DNA from: Flavobacterium sp.
Lineage (GTDB): Bacteria; Bacteroidota; Bacteroidia; Flavobacteriales; Flavobacteriaceae
Direction: 5' to 3'
Assembly: GCA_023251135.1 (NCBI GenBank)
Contig: JAHEZJ010000027.1
Coordinates: 1-64,000, forward strand
DNA: 64,000 nt
Position numbers and translations under genes: made by a program. Below the pieces are notes generated by a model. It was not told the DNA's origin and ran no database searches. It worked only from the letters and a program-made list of their open reading frames with translations. Shown here piece by piece: positions 27,566 through 36,704 of the stretch; the stretch's first letter is position 1, and the number at the start of each line of letters is the position of its first letter.

Positions 27566-27805
27566 GTTTCAGGTTTCAAGTTTCAAGTTTTAAAATATAT
27601 TGCTAAAGTGATGCTTAAAAAGAATGTGGTTGAAATAATGTTTAACAAGAAGATAAATAATTTTAAAATGTGAGATGTAAAATGTATGCTGTAGACTTAA
27701 AGCGACAGTTTTGAAACTTGAAACCTGTAACCTGAAACTTGAAACCTGAAACTTGGAATTTGGAGTTTGGAATTTGAAACTTGGAATTTGGATTTTAGAG
27801 TTGGG
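27566..27805. repeat. Array of gtttcaggtttcaag-type heptamer repeats
   Basis: GTTTCAGGTTTCAAGTTTC-like units at 27566-27590 face inverted units (gaaacttgaaacctg) at 27711-27805. The same word set recurs near 50745 and at 54609-54760. These are typical low-information intergenic repeats of Flavobacterium; no coding sense. Confidence 0.7.
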
Positions 27806-27906
27806 AATCAGTAAATCTCATAAATCAAACCAGAAATAGTGTATAACAGTTGAGGTTTAATTAACCGAAATTTACAGTATTAAATAACGATTAAAATATC
27901 AATACA

Positions 27907-28128
27907 ATGGAAAAGAAAGATTTTCAATTTAAAACAAACCTTAATTGCGGTGGATGTGTAGCGAAAGTGCAATCAGATCTGGATCATGCAGCAGGTATAT
28001 GCGAATGGAATGTAGATACTACGACTAACGATAAAATACTTACTGTTCAATCGGAGGGGGCTACCGAAGAAGAAATAATTGCTATTATAAAGTCAAAAGG
28101 ATTTAAAGCAGAACCTTTAACGATCTAA
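27907..28128 (+). CDS. CopZ-like HMA-domain copper chaperone
   Basis: A 73-residue single HMA domain. The metal loop NLNCGGCVAKVQ carries the Cys-x-x-Cys pair (C15, C18), and the ends of the fold (EWNVDTTTNDKILTV, EEIIAIIKSKGF) are canonical. It would carry Cu(I) to the CopA ATPase or to the regulator. It follows copA after 510 bases of repeats and is ended by a bidirectional terminator shared with the minus-strand efflux operon. Confidence 0.88.
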   Translation: MEKKDFQFKTNLNCGGCVAKVQSDLDHAAGICEWNVDTTTNDKILTVQSEGATEEEIIAIIKSKGFKAEPLTI

Positions 28129-28153
28129 TATCTAAAGCTTTTATTTAACTATA

Positions 28154-28192
28154 AAAAAGGGCAGTCCGAATCATTTTTGGACTGCCCTTTTT
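28154..28192. terminator. Bidirectional terminator between chaperone and lipoprotein genes
   Basis: A perfect 14-bp stem AAAAAGGGCAGTCC / GGACTGCCCTTTTT between two convergent genes, with T or A runs on either side. Confidence 0.85.
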
Positions 28193-28228
28193 GCATGCTC
28201 ATTGGAAAATAAAGCTGTTTTTCGGAGG

Positions 28229-28663
28229 CTACTTTTTCATTTCCTTACCGGCCTGGAGAAAACTCTGGTAGTTCTCTTCTGATTCAAAGTAAGCCACATT
28301 TCCCTGTTTGTTCAACGAAACAATATAAGCTGTTGCCTTATCGACTTCTGCTCCGGTATGCGGATCAACTGCTTTGCGGACACTTTCGTCACTCGGAATG
28401 CGTTCGACACACATATTGCAGCAACCGTAGTATATTTTGCCGTCAAATGGAACTTCCATTTGTTTTTTACCCATATGAATATCGTTGACCATACAGACTT
28501 CATCACTGGGCACGGGATTTCCTTTTGCAACAGCAGCTACGTCTTTTGCGATTACTTCCTGCTGGTCAGAAACCTCATTTTGTTTTTTGTTTTCCTGATC
28601 CTTACACGAAATCATTACGATTGCCATTGCGGCAATAAGGAAAAAGTTACCAATTGTTTTCAT
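28229..28663 (-). CDS. Cys-rich (TRASH/YHS-like) metal-binding lipoprotein
   Basis: A 144-residue lipoprotein (lipobox MISC). The mature part has CMVNDIHMGKKQ and IYYGCCNMCVERI, a set of cysteines and methionines recalling TRASH or YHS metal-binding modules, plus DPHTGAEVDKATAYIV. It lies five bases after the adaptor gene, so it is the last gene of the copper-cluster RND operon. A role in periplasmic copper capture or hand-over is inferred from motif and position. Confidence 0.75.
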   Translation of the reverse strand: MKTIGNFFLIAAMAIVMISCKDQENKKQNEVSDQQEVIAKDVAAVAKGNPVPSDEVCMVNDIHMGKKQMEVPFDGKIYYGCCNMCVERIPSDESVRKAVDPHTGAEVDKATAYIVSLNKQGNVAYFESEENYQSFLQAGKEMKK

Positions 28664-28668
28664 CGTTG

Positions 28669-29754
28669 TTATTTTTTAATTTTTGTTCCTTCTATTATTT
28701 CTTCAGTCGCTTTCATTAAAATAGCATCACCCTCGTTTAGTTCGCCAAATACTTCAACCTGATCCGGTAAGACACGTCCTTTGGCTACAGGTATGTTTTT
28801 AGTTTTTCCTTCTATAACCTGAATGACATACATGCCCATATTGCTCTCAACCAGAGCCATTTTAGGTACAAAAAATGTAGCTTCCTTAGCTTGTAACGAA
28901 AGCATCGCTTCTACCACCATTAAAGGTTTGAGTTCGGGTTGCGTTTTCAGAAGATCGGCTTCGATGCGTTCAGAACGTAGTTTGAAATCCAGTACTCCCG
29001 ATTTACGCGAAATTCTGGCCATGTATTTTTTATGAGGAAGTGACATTACTTTAAAATGTATCGAATCTCCTAAGTTTAGATAAGGGGTATTAGCCTCCGG
29101 AATGGAGAGCGAAACACGCAGCTTTTTATTGTCCTGAAGCACCAATAAAGGTTTGTCAGATCCTTTACCCATTGGGCCCACATAAGAACCCGGATCTACA
29201 TTTCTTTCGGCAACGATTCCGTTAAAGGGTGCCCGAATGACCAAATAATCATTCATAACCTGTATTTCCTGATAGGCAGATTTTGCAGCCTCTAGTTGAG
29301 ACTGATCGGATAGTTTTCTGGCGGTAATCTGGTCTAAAGCATCTTTGGCAATAGCTCCTTTAGTTTCATTGGCCTTAAACATTCGGTCGTAATTGGATTT
29401 GGTTGCAATGTATATGGCTTCCTGAGCTTTCCATTTGGATTTTGCAGCGGACAGTTGTGCCTGAATTTCGGGTGCTTCCAAAACCATGATGATCTGTCCG
29501 GTAGTGACGGGAGAGCCAATATCGACATAGAGTTTTTTTACATAGCTGTTTACTTTTGCATAAATAGCAGTTTCCTTGTCGGAGACCAGTTCTCCGGCAA
29601 GTTTTAAAGGAACTAACGGATTGCTCTTTTTCAGCGATACCGTTTCAAAATTCTGCATCATCATGGGCATTGCTGCCGGTTTTTCTTCTTTTTTATTTTC
29701 TGAATTGCAGGATGCAAATACAATTCCGATAAGGATATAATAGACTAATTTCAT
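28669..29754 (-). CDS. RND efflux adaptor lipoprotein of the copper cluster
   Basis: A 361-residue membrane fusion protein with lipobox FASC. It shows a lipoyl half (YVKKLYVDIGSPVTTGQ), a coiled-coil hairpin (residues ~105-165), the second lipoyl half (IRAPFNGIVAERNVDPGSYV) and a beta-barrel domain. Met-rich AMPMMMQNF near the mature N-terminus could bind copper, as in CusB. It lies three bases after the RND pump gene and belongs to a five-gene operon ending in the Cys-rich lipoprotein. Confidence 0.88.
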   Translation of the reverse strand: MKLVYYILIGIVFASCNSENKKEEKPAAMPMMMQNFETVSLKKSNPLVPLKLAGELVSDKETAIYAKVNSYVKKLYVDIGSPVTTGQIIMVLEAPEIQAQLSAAKSKWKAQEAIYIATKSNYDRMFKANETKGAIAKDALDQITARKLSDQSQLEAAKSAYQEIQVMNDYLVIRAPFNGIVAERNVDPGSYVGPMGKGSDKPLLVLQDNKKLRVSLSIPEANTPYLNLGDSIHFKVMSLPHKKYMARISRKSGVLDFKLRSERIEADLLKTQPELKPLMVVEAMLSLQAKEATFFVPKMALVESNMGMYVIQVIEGKTKNIPVAKGRVLPDQVEVFGELNEGDAILMKATEEIIEGTKIKK

Positions 29755-29757
29755 GGT

Positions 29758-32700
29758 TTATTTTTCTAACGTTATATAATGAATACTGTTTTCGTCTTCA
29801 GGATCTAGTGAAGGTGATTGGGTTGAGGTTTTGTTTTGGATCCATACAAAAACCAGAGGTAATAGGATTAATACACTAAACGAAGAGGCGATTAATCCGC
29901 CAATTACAGCTCTTCCTAATGGGGCTACCTGATCACCGCCTTCTCCATGTCCGATGGCCATTGGAAGCATACCGGCGATCATTGCCAATGTGGTCATAAT
30001 GATCGGACGTATACGCAAGGCTGCCGCCTGAACTGCCGAACTAAGCGCATCGCCATTTTGCAAACGCAGCGACTCGGCATTACTAATCAGTAAAACGGCA
30101 TTTGCAATAGAAACTCCTACAGACATAATAATTCCCATATAAGATTGTAAATTCAGCGTAGAGCCCGTGAGTTTCATTAAAATCAAAGAACCCAGAATTA
30201 CAAAAGGCACAGTTGTTAAGATGACTAAGGATACTTTAAAGGATTGGAAATTTGCCGTTAACATTAAGAAAATAACAATCACTGCAATCAATAATCCTGT
30301 GGCCAGACTGTTCATCGTTTCTTCTAAGACAGGAACCATTCCTGACACCTGAACATTAACTCCTTTAGGCAATTCGCCAAGCGAATCTATAGCAGCCTGT
30401 ACGTCTTTTTGTGCTCTTCCTAAATCGGTATTATGAATGTTTGCCGTAACGGGTGTGTAACCCATGGTACCCAGATTGTAACTTTCACCAACCACTTTTG
30501 TTGGCGTGATCGTTGCAACATCGCCCAAAACAGGTCGGTCTGAATTCTTTCCTAACGGAACATTCATTAACTCATCCTTACTGTTTAGAATGTTTTGAGG
30601 AGTTTGCACCTGAACATCGTAAGCAATTCCCATCATTCCGCCTACCCACATATTTTTACTGGTGTAGCGGGAAGAAGCTGTTATCGGGATTAAAGAACGT
30701 GCGATATCCTGAGCGTCGATCCCCAGTTGTGCGGCTCTTACCCGGTCAATGTTGATTTCGAACGCCGGATAATTTAAGGATTGTGGAATTTGCTGATCTC
30801 TTAAATAATCAATTTCTTTTAGCTTAGCCAAAAGCTTATTGGCATACATGACATTCATTTTTTTCATCATACCGGAGAAACGAACCTCAATAGGCGTATT
30901 GGTTCCCTGGCTCAGAATCTTCTCTGTAAGTTCGATAGGTTCGAAAGAAAAGTGCAATTCCGGCATTTTTTCTTTCATATGCTTACGGATCGTTTCTTTC
31001 AGTTCATTAGTATTCCCGTCAAAATCTTTCAGTGCAATTTGCATTAAAGCTTCATGCGGACCAGCATTGTACAAATAAATTGGACTTACCGCAAAAGAGG
31101 AGGGATGCTGACCAATAAACACCGATGATATCGCAATATGATCCTTGCCAATAATAGATTCCAGTTCTCGTAAAACCTGTTTTATTTTGAGCTCTGTTTT
31201 CTCTATACGAGTTCCTTCGGGAGCTTTAATACGCACCTGAAACTGACTTGAATTTACGTTAGGCAATACATCTTTACCCGTACTGTTGTACATTAAAAAG
31301 GCACCTATCGCCACCACAATAAAACTTACGATTAAGATAGGCCCGCGTTTGCCCATTATCGATTGTAAAAATTGTACAAAACGATTTTTGAATCTGTCGA
31401 ATCTATCTTCTGCAGGTTCATGGTTTTCCTTGTTTTTCATTAACCAGTTTGCCATTACAGGAACAAAGGTTTGCGATAGTATAAAGGACAATAACATCGA
31501 GAACCCGATGGCCAGTGCCAGAGGCATAAATAACGATCCCGGTATGCCTGTCATCATAAAAGCAGGTGCAAATACGGCAAGAATACACAACAGAATTAAC
31601 AGCTTAGGGAATGCGATTTCTCTACAGGCATCTAAGATCGCTTTGGCCTTGGTTTTGCCCATGGCAAAATGCTGGTGGATATTTTCAATGGTAACGGTAC
31701 TCTCATCAACCAAAATTCCAATAGCCAATGCCAGCCCTGACAACGACATGATATTGATGCTTTGTCCGAATAATTTAAGGAATAATACGCCTGAAATAAT
31801 AGAGATCGGAATGGTAAGTACCACAATTAAAGCGGCTCTTCGGTCGCGTAAGAATAAAAGCACCATTAATCCGGTTAACATCGCTCCTAAAACACCTTCG
31901 ACTATTAAGCTTTTTACAGCATTGATTACATATACAGACTGATCAAATTCATATGAAATGGTAACATCATCCGGTAAATTATTCTGAATGGCAGGAATCG
32001 CTTTTTTAAGGTTCTTCACCACGTCCCAGGTCGAGGCATTACCCGATTTTGCAATGTTAATGTAAACTGATCGGGTACCGTTAATAAGGGCATAACCGGT
32101 AGTGATATCGGCTCCGTCTTTTATAGTTGCCACATCGCGGATATAAATATTATCGACCCCGTTTTTAAAAATTGGAATATTTCCAAAATCGGCTACCTCC
32201 TTTATCGTATTGTTGGTAGGAGTCAAATAATTAATATCGCCAACATATATATTACCGGAAGGCGACGTAATGTTGTTTCGGCTAATCGATTCAACAATCT
32301 GTTCGGGTGTTAGCTGATGCGTGCGTAGTTTATTCGGGTCGATATTGATTTCGATCGTTCTTGGACTTCCCCCAAAAGGCGGAGCAGTTGTTAATCCCGG
32401 AATTTTAATCAAAAACGGACGTGCGGTAAAATTGGCAATATCCTGTAACTCGTTGTTTGTTTTTGATTTGCTTTTAAAAACCAGTTGACCAACAGGCTGG
32501 GAGGAAGCATCAAAACGAATAATAAACGGAGGAGGGGCTCCCGGAGGTAAAAATACCTGCGAACGGTTAGAGAGCGCATTGATTTCGGCAATTGCCTGCC
32601 CCATATCTGTACCTTCATAAAAGTTAATTTTCATTAAGGTAAGTCCTTGCGTATTTTTCGTTTCAATGCTTTCGATACCACTGGTAAACAGCATCATGTT

Positions 32701-32904
32701 TACATACATTTTTGTAAAGTAACCTTCCATTTGCTGAGGTGTATATCCATTAAAAGAATGGGCTATGTACACCACAGGAAGATTCATATCAGGTAAGATG
32801 TCGACCTTTATTTCTTTAGAAGCTTTAATCCCGAAGAACAAAAGCCCCAGCACCATCACCATAACAGAGATGGGCTTGCGCAAGGCAAAACGTATTAGAT
32901 TCAT
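29758..32904 (-). CDS. RND efflux pump of the copper cluster (HAE-like subtype)
   Basis: A 1048-residue RND transporter with the standard two-fold helix plan. Helix 4 reads LALAIGILVDESTV instead of the DFGxxxD signature, so by sequence it belongs to the hydrophobic/amphiphilic exporter branch and not the heavy-metal branch, even though it lies among copper genes. It is flanked by its channel (10-base gap) and adaptor. Its substrate may be copper, a copper complex or an organic compound; this cannot be read from sequence alone. Confidence 0.88.
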   Translation of the reverse strand: MNLIRFALRKPISVMVMVLGLLFFGIKASKEIKVDILPDMNLPVVYIAHSFNGYTPQQMEGYFTKMYVNMMLFTSGIESIETKNTQGLTLMKINFYEGTDMGQAIAEINALSNRSQVFLPPGAPPPFIIRFDASSQPVGQLVFKSKSKTNNELQDIANFTARPFLIKIPGLTTAPPFGGSPRTIEINIDPNKLRTHQLTPEQIVESISRNNITSPSGNIYVGDINYLTPTNNTIKEVADFGNIPIFKNGVDNIYIRDVATIKDGADITTGYALINGTRSVYINIAKSGNASTWDVVKNLKKAIPAIQNNLPDDVTISYEFDQSVYVINAVKSLIVEGVLGAMLTGLMVLLFLRDRRAALIVVLTIPISIISGVLFLKLFGQSINIMSLSGLALAIGILVDESTVTIENIHQHFAMGKTKAKAILDACREIAFPKLLILLCILAVFAPAFMMTGIPGSLFMPLALAIGFSMLLSFILSQTFVPVMANWLMKNKENHEPAEDRFDRFKNRFVQFLQSIMGKRGPILIVSFIVVAIGAFLMYNSTGKDVLPNVNSSQFQVRIKAPEGTRIEKTELKIKQVLRELESIIGKDHIAISSVFIGQHPSSFAVSPIYLYNAGPHEALMQIALKDFDGNTNELKETIRKHMKEKMPELHFSFEPIELTEKILSQGTNTPIEVRFSGMMKKMNVMYANKLLAKLKEIDYLRDQQIPQSLNYPAFEINIDRVRAAQLGIDAQDIARSLIPITASSRYTSKNMWVGGMMGIAYDVQVQTPQNILNSKDELMNVPLGKNSDRPVLGDVATITPTKVVGESYNLGTMGYTPVTANIHNTDLGRAQKDVQAAIDSLGELPKGVNVQVSGMVPVLEETMNSLATGLLIAVIVIFLMLTANFQSFKVSLVILTTVPFVILGSLILMKLTGSTLNLQSYMGIIMSVGVSIANAVLLISNAESLRLQNGDALSSAVQAAALRIRPIIMTTLAMIAGMLPMAIGHGEGGDQVAPLGRAVIGGLIASSFSVLILLPLVFVWIQNKTSTQSPSLDPEDENSIHYITLEK

Positions 32905-32914
32905 AGTTTCGGGT

Positions 32915-34300
32915 TTATTGTATCGCGTTTAGTAAAATGTTTAAATCGCCTGTAGCGGCAGCTTTAATCCATAAGGCCTGCCAAATGTTATTCTGGGCAA
33001 TTTCATACTCAATTTCAGCCCTGTTGAGGGTGTAAAAGGACTGGGTTAAATCGACAATTGTGGTAAGACCATTGTGGTACAAAGCGGTGTGCTGACGGTA
33101 AGCGTCTGTAGCAGCGGTTACTTGAGTTTTTGTTTCTTCAAAATTTTCGTAAGCATTTTTCAGTTTATCCCCGGCAAGTTTTTGCTGGGCCATAAGCTCC
33201 TGATTCATATACTCGTATTCGTTTCGAAGCGATTGGGTAACCAGCTTTTGTTCCCGCTTTTTAGAGGACTGACGGTAGATATTGGTTAGGTTCCAGCTTA
33301 AATTGACTCCAACAATATAATTGCTGCGATCTATCCCGACACCATCAGCATAGGATTGTGAGTAGGCGGTATTGTCCTGTACATAATTCCAGTCAAACCC
33401 TGAACCACGCCCTTGTAGGACTCCAAACGCCGAAATGTTTGGTAAAGCCAGTGCGTTTTGTAGTTTTTCCTGTTGCTCACTTTTCAGGATATCACTGCTT
33501 CGCCATTCCAGTATGGGATGTTTAATTGTTTCTGCAAAGGTTTCTGAAAGAAGGACCGGTGTTTTAGTAGTAAACACACTATCGAGTTTATAGATCTGAT
33601 ATTCTTCACCCAGCATTACGGCGAGTGATTTTGAATGATCCAGTTCCATATCATACGCCTTTATCACAGCCGATTTAGCATTGGCAACTTCGGCCTTTGC
33701 CAAAGAATAATCTACTTCCGGAATCAGACCGCTCTCTGCGCGGCTTTTTGTAGTGGTTTCTACCACTTGGGCACGCTCCAGGTTTTTGTCCTGTACAAAT
33801 TTAATGCGCTGGGCAGCGAGCAGGTTGAGATAGGCAGCACCCACTTTTACCTGATGCTGAAATTTTAGCTGTTCCAGATCTTTTTGCGCCACATTTTCAT
33901 CGGCTTTGGCAATGGCAACCTGCGTTTTAATTTTGCCAAAAGTAAATAGATTCCAATTGACGTTGGCAAGATAGAGCGATCCAAAAGCGGCATTCCAGTT
34001 TTGATCTTGTAAAGGCATTGAAGTTGCGGCACTGCCTAATCCGCCATAACTGTACAAAGGACCGTTTTGTGCATTAATGGTACCATAACTTTGTTGTGCC
34101 ATTACCGTAAAGTCAGGCAAATATTGGCTTTTTTGATAAATAGTATTTTCTTTTGAAGCCTTGACAATTGCTTCTTTGGCTTTTATTTTTTCAAAATTTT
34201 GAATAGAGCGTTCAAGAGCATTGGGCAATGTTACCATTTGGGCCCAGAGATTTCCGGAAACCATACAGAACATAGCCAATGCAAAATATTGCATTTTCAT
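32915..34300 (-). CDS. TolC-family outer-membrane channel of the copper cluster
   Basis: A 461-residue outer membrane factor with signal peptide ending at NLWAQ. Paired helical repeats and barrel strands are visible (for example QHQVKVGAAYLNLLAAQ and TTIVDLTQSFYTLNRAEIEYE). It is the first gene of the minus-strand operon channel-pump-adaptor-lipoprotein. The sequence is distinct from the channel of the other metal operon, so the two sets are not a recent duplication. Confidence 0.88.
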   Translation of the reverse strand: MKMQYFALAMFCMVSGNLWAQMVTLPNALERSIQNFEKIKAKEAIVKASKENTIYQKSQYLPDFTVMAQQSYGTINAQNGPLYSYGGLGSAATSMPLQDQNWNAAFGSLYLANVNWNLFTFGKIKTQVAIAKADENVAQKDLEQLKFQHQVKVGAAYLNLLAAQRIKFVQDKNLERAQVVETTTKSRAESGLIPEVDYSLAKAEVANAKSAVIKAYDMELDHSKSLAVMLGEEYQIYKLDSVFTTKTPVLLSETFAETIKHPILEWRSSDILKSEQQEKLQNALALPNISAFGVLQGRGSGFDWNYVQDNTAYSQSYADGVGIDRSNYIVGVNLSWNLTNIYRQSSKKREQKLVTQSLRNEYEYMNQELMAQQKLAGDKLKNAYENFEETKTQVTAATDAYRQHTALYHNGLTTIVDLTQSFYTLNRAEIEYEIAQNNIWQALWIKAAATGDLNILLNAIQ

Positions 34301-34378
34301 AGTATGTATTTAAAAATTAAACAATAGGAATCGCGTAACATTTGGGATAAATGCTACAGTTTGTTCAATTGTCTAAAA

Positions 34379-34783
34379 TCAAATACGATAAACGCAGTAG
34401 AAAATATACAGAGGGGTATTCCGTATCGGAATAAATGTGGAGAATGCATATTCAGCTTTGTTCACCTTAGGTGAATAAGAGCCAAATACTACTTCGTAAA
34501 AATGAAAAGGAAGTGCAATTCCAATAAACTTAGGAACCAGATCAGCGGGAGCTGTTTGGTGTACCTTTTCGGTCGCTTTATGAAATTGTGCTTTATGTTT
34601 ACAGCAATCTTTGCTTTTTTGCTGTTTTTTCGCAACGCATTTTGGACAAACTTTTCCAACCGGAATATCACCAAACAGATTGGTTTCCTGTTGCACTCCT
34701 TTACAAAAATGAGTTATCGTGGTAAAGCCTGACGACAATACCAGATAAAAAACCGAAAGAAGTAGTATAAGTGCTTTTTTCAT
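34379..34783 (-). CDS. HYC_CC_PP-like small exported protein
   Basis: A 134-residue protein with signal peptide (start at MKKALILLLS; the earlier ATG would add an unlikely 22 residues). It has HFC (THFCKG), a Cys pair (VCPKC) and CCKHK, the spaced Cys/His pattern of the HYC_CC_PP family often placed beside metal-efflux genes in Bacteroidota. The usual Pro-Pro near the end is not present here (IPIRNTPLY). It lies 78 bases upstream of the channel gene in the same direction and may start the same transcript. A role in copper sensing or binding is likely but unproven. Confidence 0.72.
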   Translation of the reverse strand: MKKALILLLSVFYLVLSSGFTTITHFCKGVQQETNLFGDIPVGKVCPKCVAKKQQKSKDCCKHKAQFHKATEKVHQTAPADLVPKFIGIALPFHFYEVVFGSYSPKVNKAEYAFSTFIPIRNTPLYIFYCVYRI

Positions 34784-34903
34784 AATCAGTTGCAAAGGTG
34801 GCGCGATTATGTTACAAAACTGTTGTAAAATTTTGGCTGATTTTTGCAAAATTTATAAATCTTTCGGTCGTTGATTAGCAGCGTTCAGAGTTATAATTGT
34901 TTC

Positions 34904-35107
34904 CTAATTTCTGTACTCCAAAATATCCCCCGGTTGACATTCTAATACTTTGCAAATGGCCTCCAGCGTACTGAATCTTATTGCCTTTGCTTTTCCGGTT
35001 TTTAATATGGAAAGATTCGATAAAGTTAAATCTACTTTTTCGGAAAGTTCATTTAATGACATTTTTCGTTTTGCCATCATCACATCCAGGTTTATGATAA
35101 TTGCCAT
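34904..35107 (-). CDS. Small Xre/YozG-like HTH regulator
   Basis: A 67-residue helix-turn-helix protein (MSLNELSEKVDLTLSNLSIL, FSTLEAICKVLECQPGDIL). The family typically pairs with a DUF2975 membrane protein, as here: the stop of that gene is three bases upstream of this start. Role probably regulation of the pair. Confidence 0.88.
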   Translation of the reverse strand: MAIIINLDVMMAKRKMSLNELSEKVDLTLSNLSILKTGKAKAIRFSTLEAICKVLECQPGDILEYRN

Positions 35108-35110
35108 AGC

Positions 35111-35665
35111 TTATATTGTTAATTCGTTTTCTTCTTGTAATTCGATTCCTTTTTTGAAGATATAAGTTACAACAAGCAATATGACACCCATAAATAACCA
35201 AACATCTGCACCGGCAATTTGTAATTGCTGAATGTCTTGTAGTTTAAGACCGCTATTGGACAAATTGTTTACGAGTTCTATTCCCCATGAAGAAAATAAA
35301 CCAATGCCAAAGGATAGATAAGTCAGGGTCAGTATGAAATCCTTGAATAGGCTGCTGAATGGTGCTGCAATATTCAGTTTTTTGTTCAGGAAAACTTTTA
35401 TAATACAATAAAACAATATTGCTTTTAACGTTGCTACAATAATGATAACACTGCTAAGTGTGATGTACTGACTCTGATTAAAGCGGTACAGTTCCGTTAA
35501 ATCAACTGATTTCCAGAATTTAGCGGCATCGTCAGGATTCAGGGTTAGCGTTGCGATTGTTTTTGTCAGTATTCCAACTGCTTCGATACATAATCCAACA
35601 AAAATAATCCATGAAAGCACGTGTAATACTTTAAGGATGGTTTGGGTACTAATTTTAATTTCCAT
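35111..35665 (-). CDS. DUF2975 membrane protein
   Basis: A 184-residue protein with about four membrane helices (residues ~10-32, 57-80, 95-120, 150-172). The start MEIKISTQ is preferred over an ATG 18 codons upstream because it begins at the natural soluble N-terminus of the family. It is coupled to a small HTH gene, a frequent arrangement in Bacteroidota and Firmicutes. Biochemical function unknown. Confidence 0.82.
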   Translation of the reverse strand: MEIKISTQTILKVLHVLSWIIFVGLCIEAVGILTKTIATLTLNPDDAAKFWKSVDLTELYRFNQSQYITLSSVIIIVATLKAILFYCIIKVFLNKKLNIAAPFSSLFKDFILTLTYLSFGIGLFSSWGIELVNNLSNSGLKLQDIQQLQIAGADVWLFMGVILLVVTYIFKKGIELQEENELTI

Positions 35666-35792
35666 GGTATTTGGTTTAAAAATTCTGTGTGAAAATATTA
35701 AATATTTATTGATAAACAATAAATTTATACTGAAAAATAATCAATTTAAAGAGAAATATTTCTAAAGTCCAGTAAAATCAAAGCTTCAGAAA

Positions 35793-35826
35793 TAAAAAAA
35801 TCCCCAACTATTTTACAGTTGAGGAT
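35793..35826 (-). terminator. Intrinsic terminator of the DUF4386 gene
   Basis: ATCCCCAACT / AGTTGAGGAT stem with one mismatch and a T run when read on the minus strand, 45 bases beyond the stop codon. Confidence 0.7.
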
Positions 35827-35870
35827 GTAGTATGTATAAAAGGCTTCTTCTTAATAATGTTTCCTATATT

Positions 35871-36560
35871 TCATCGATCAGATTGTTTCTCTTTTACACC
35901 AAAAGCCAATAACCACAAACAAATTCCAATTTCTCCAATTGTGGCCGGCATGCTGATGTATTTTGAAATTCCGAGGCTTGAATAATCTGAAACCAAAGTA
36001 TTGCCTAAAAAGTTGATCAGATATCCAAAACATCCCATCATCAATAAAACTCCGAAAAATTTAGGCAAAAAGCCAGATTTGTAGACCAAATAACCAAAAG
36101 GAAATAGCCAAAGTCCTGAGAAGATGTGTACCATTCGCATACCGTTATCGTATTGGTTAAGATACAGCATAACTTGCGATTTGGTTTGTTCTAATGATAA
36201 ACCAAGATTAGTATCTGTTATGAGAGAAAGTACATTAAATTGATTCTGAGCATTCAAAAAGTAAACAGGTACACTTAAAATGGCTAAGATCGCCATTGTT
36301 TTAGCATTGCCTTTATCGACCGGTTCGAACAGTTTGTACAGTCGCAGCACTAAGAAAAAGAAGAAGAGATAACAGGATAATCCGGCTACAATTCCAAATC
36401 TAAAAAGCGATTCAGCTGCTTTGATATTGTTGTAAGTTGCGGTTAAATTATCCCATACAATAAGTTTGGAAGGGACATAAGCCAAACTGAAGATTCCTGT
36501 CAGGACTACTGCTAAGTAGAGTAGGCCTGCAATTCGGGCTGTTTTTTTTGGTGTCGTCAT
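35871..36560 (-). CDS. DUF4386 family membrane protein
   Basis: A 229-residue protein with about six membrane helices and the usual starting pattern KKTARIAGLLYLAVVLTGIFS. Family members are common in Bacteroidota and have no known activity. It is a single-gene unit on the minus strand with its own terminator and lies head to head with the RNA methylase gene. Confidence 0.85.
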   Translation of the reverse strand: MTTPKKTARIAGLLYLAVVLTGIFSLAYVPSKLIVWDNLTATYNNIKAAESLFRFGIVAGLSCYLFFFFLVLRLYKLFEPVDKGNAKTMAILAILSVPVYFLNAQNQFNVLSLITDTNLGLSLEQTKSQVMLYLNQYDNGMRMVHIFSGLWLFPFGYLVYKSGFLPKFFGVLLMMGCFGYLINFLGNTLVSDYSSLGISKYISMPATIGEIGICLWLLAFGVKEKQSDR

Positions 36561-36668
36561 TTTGTTTTGGGTTTAAAATAAGACGCCAATAAATTGATTC
36601 TGTTACACTTTCTGACTTTGTACGATCAAATAACTGATATAAAGTCTTCGTTTCCTCTCAATAAAATA

Positions 36669-36699
36669 TTGATTTATGTGGGTACAGTTTGTATTTTTG
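36669..36699 (+). promoter_or_regulatory. Bacteroidota-type promoter (TTG, 20 bp, TATTTTTG)
   Basis: TTG at 36669-36671 and TATTTTTG at 36692-36699 are at ideal spacing. The -7 box ends only five bases before the ATG at 36705, so the mRNA is probably leaderless or nearly so. Confidence 0.65.
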
Positions 36700-36704
36700 C
36701 CCTT

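Noticed and set aside
27566..27805. CRISPR-like array
   Set aside because: Repeat units are short, variable and contiguous with no spacers of even length and no cas genes nearby.
31286..31942. 218-codon frame opposite the RND pump gene
   Set aside because: It is the antisense shadow of a well-conserved pump gene; the translation is low complexity and matches no family.
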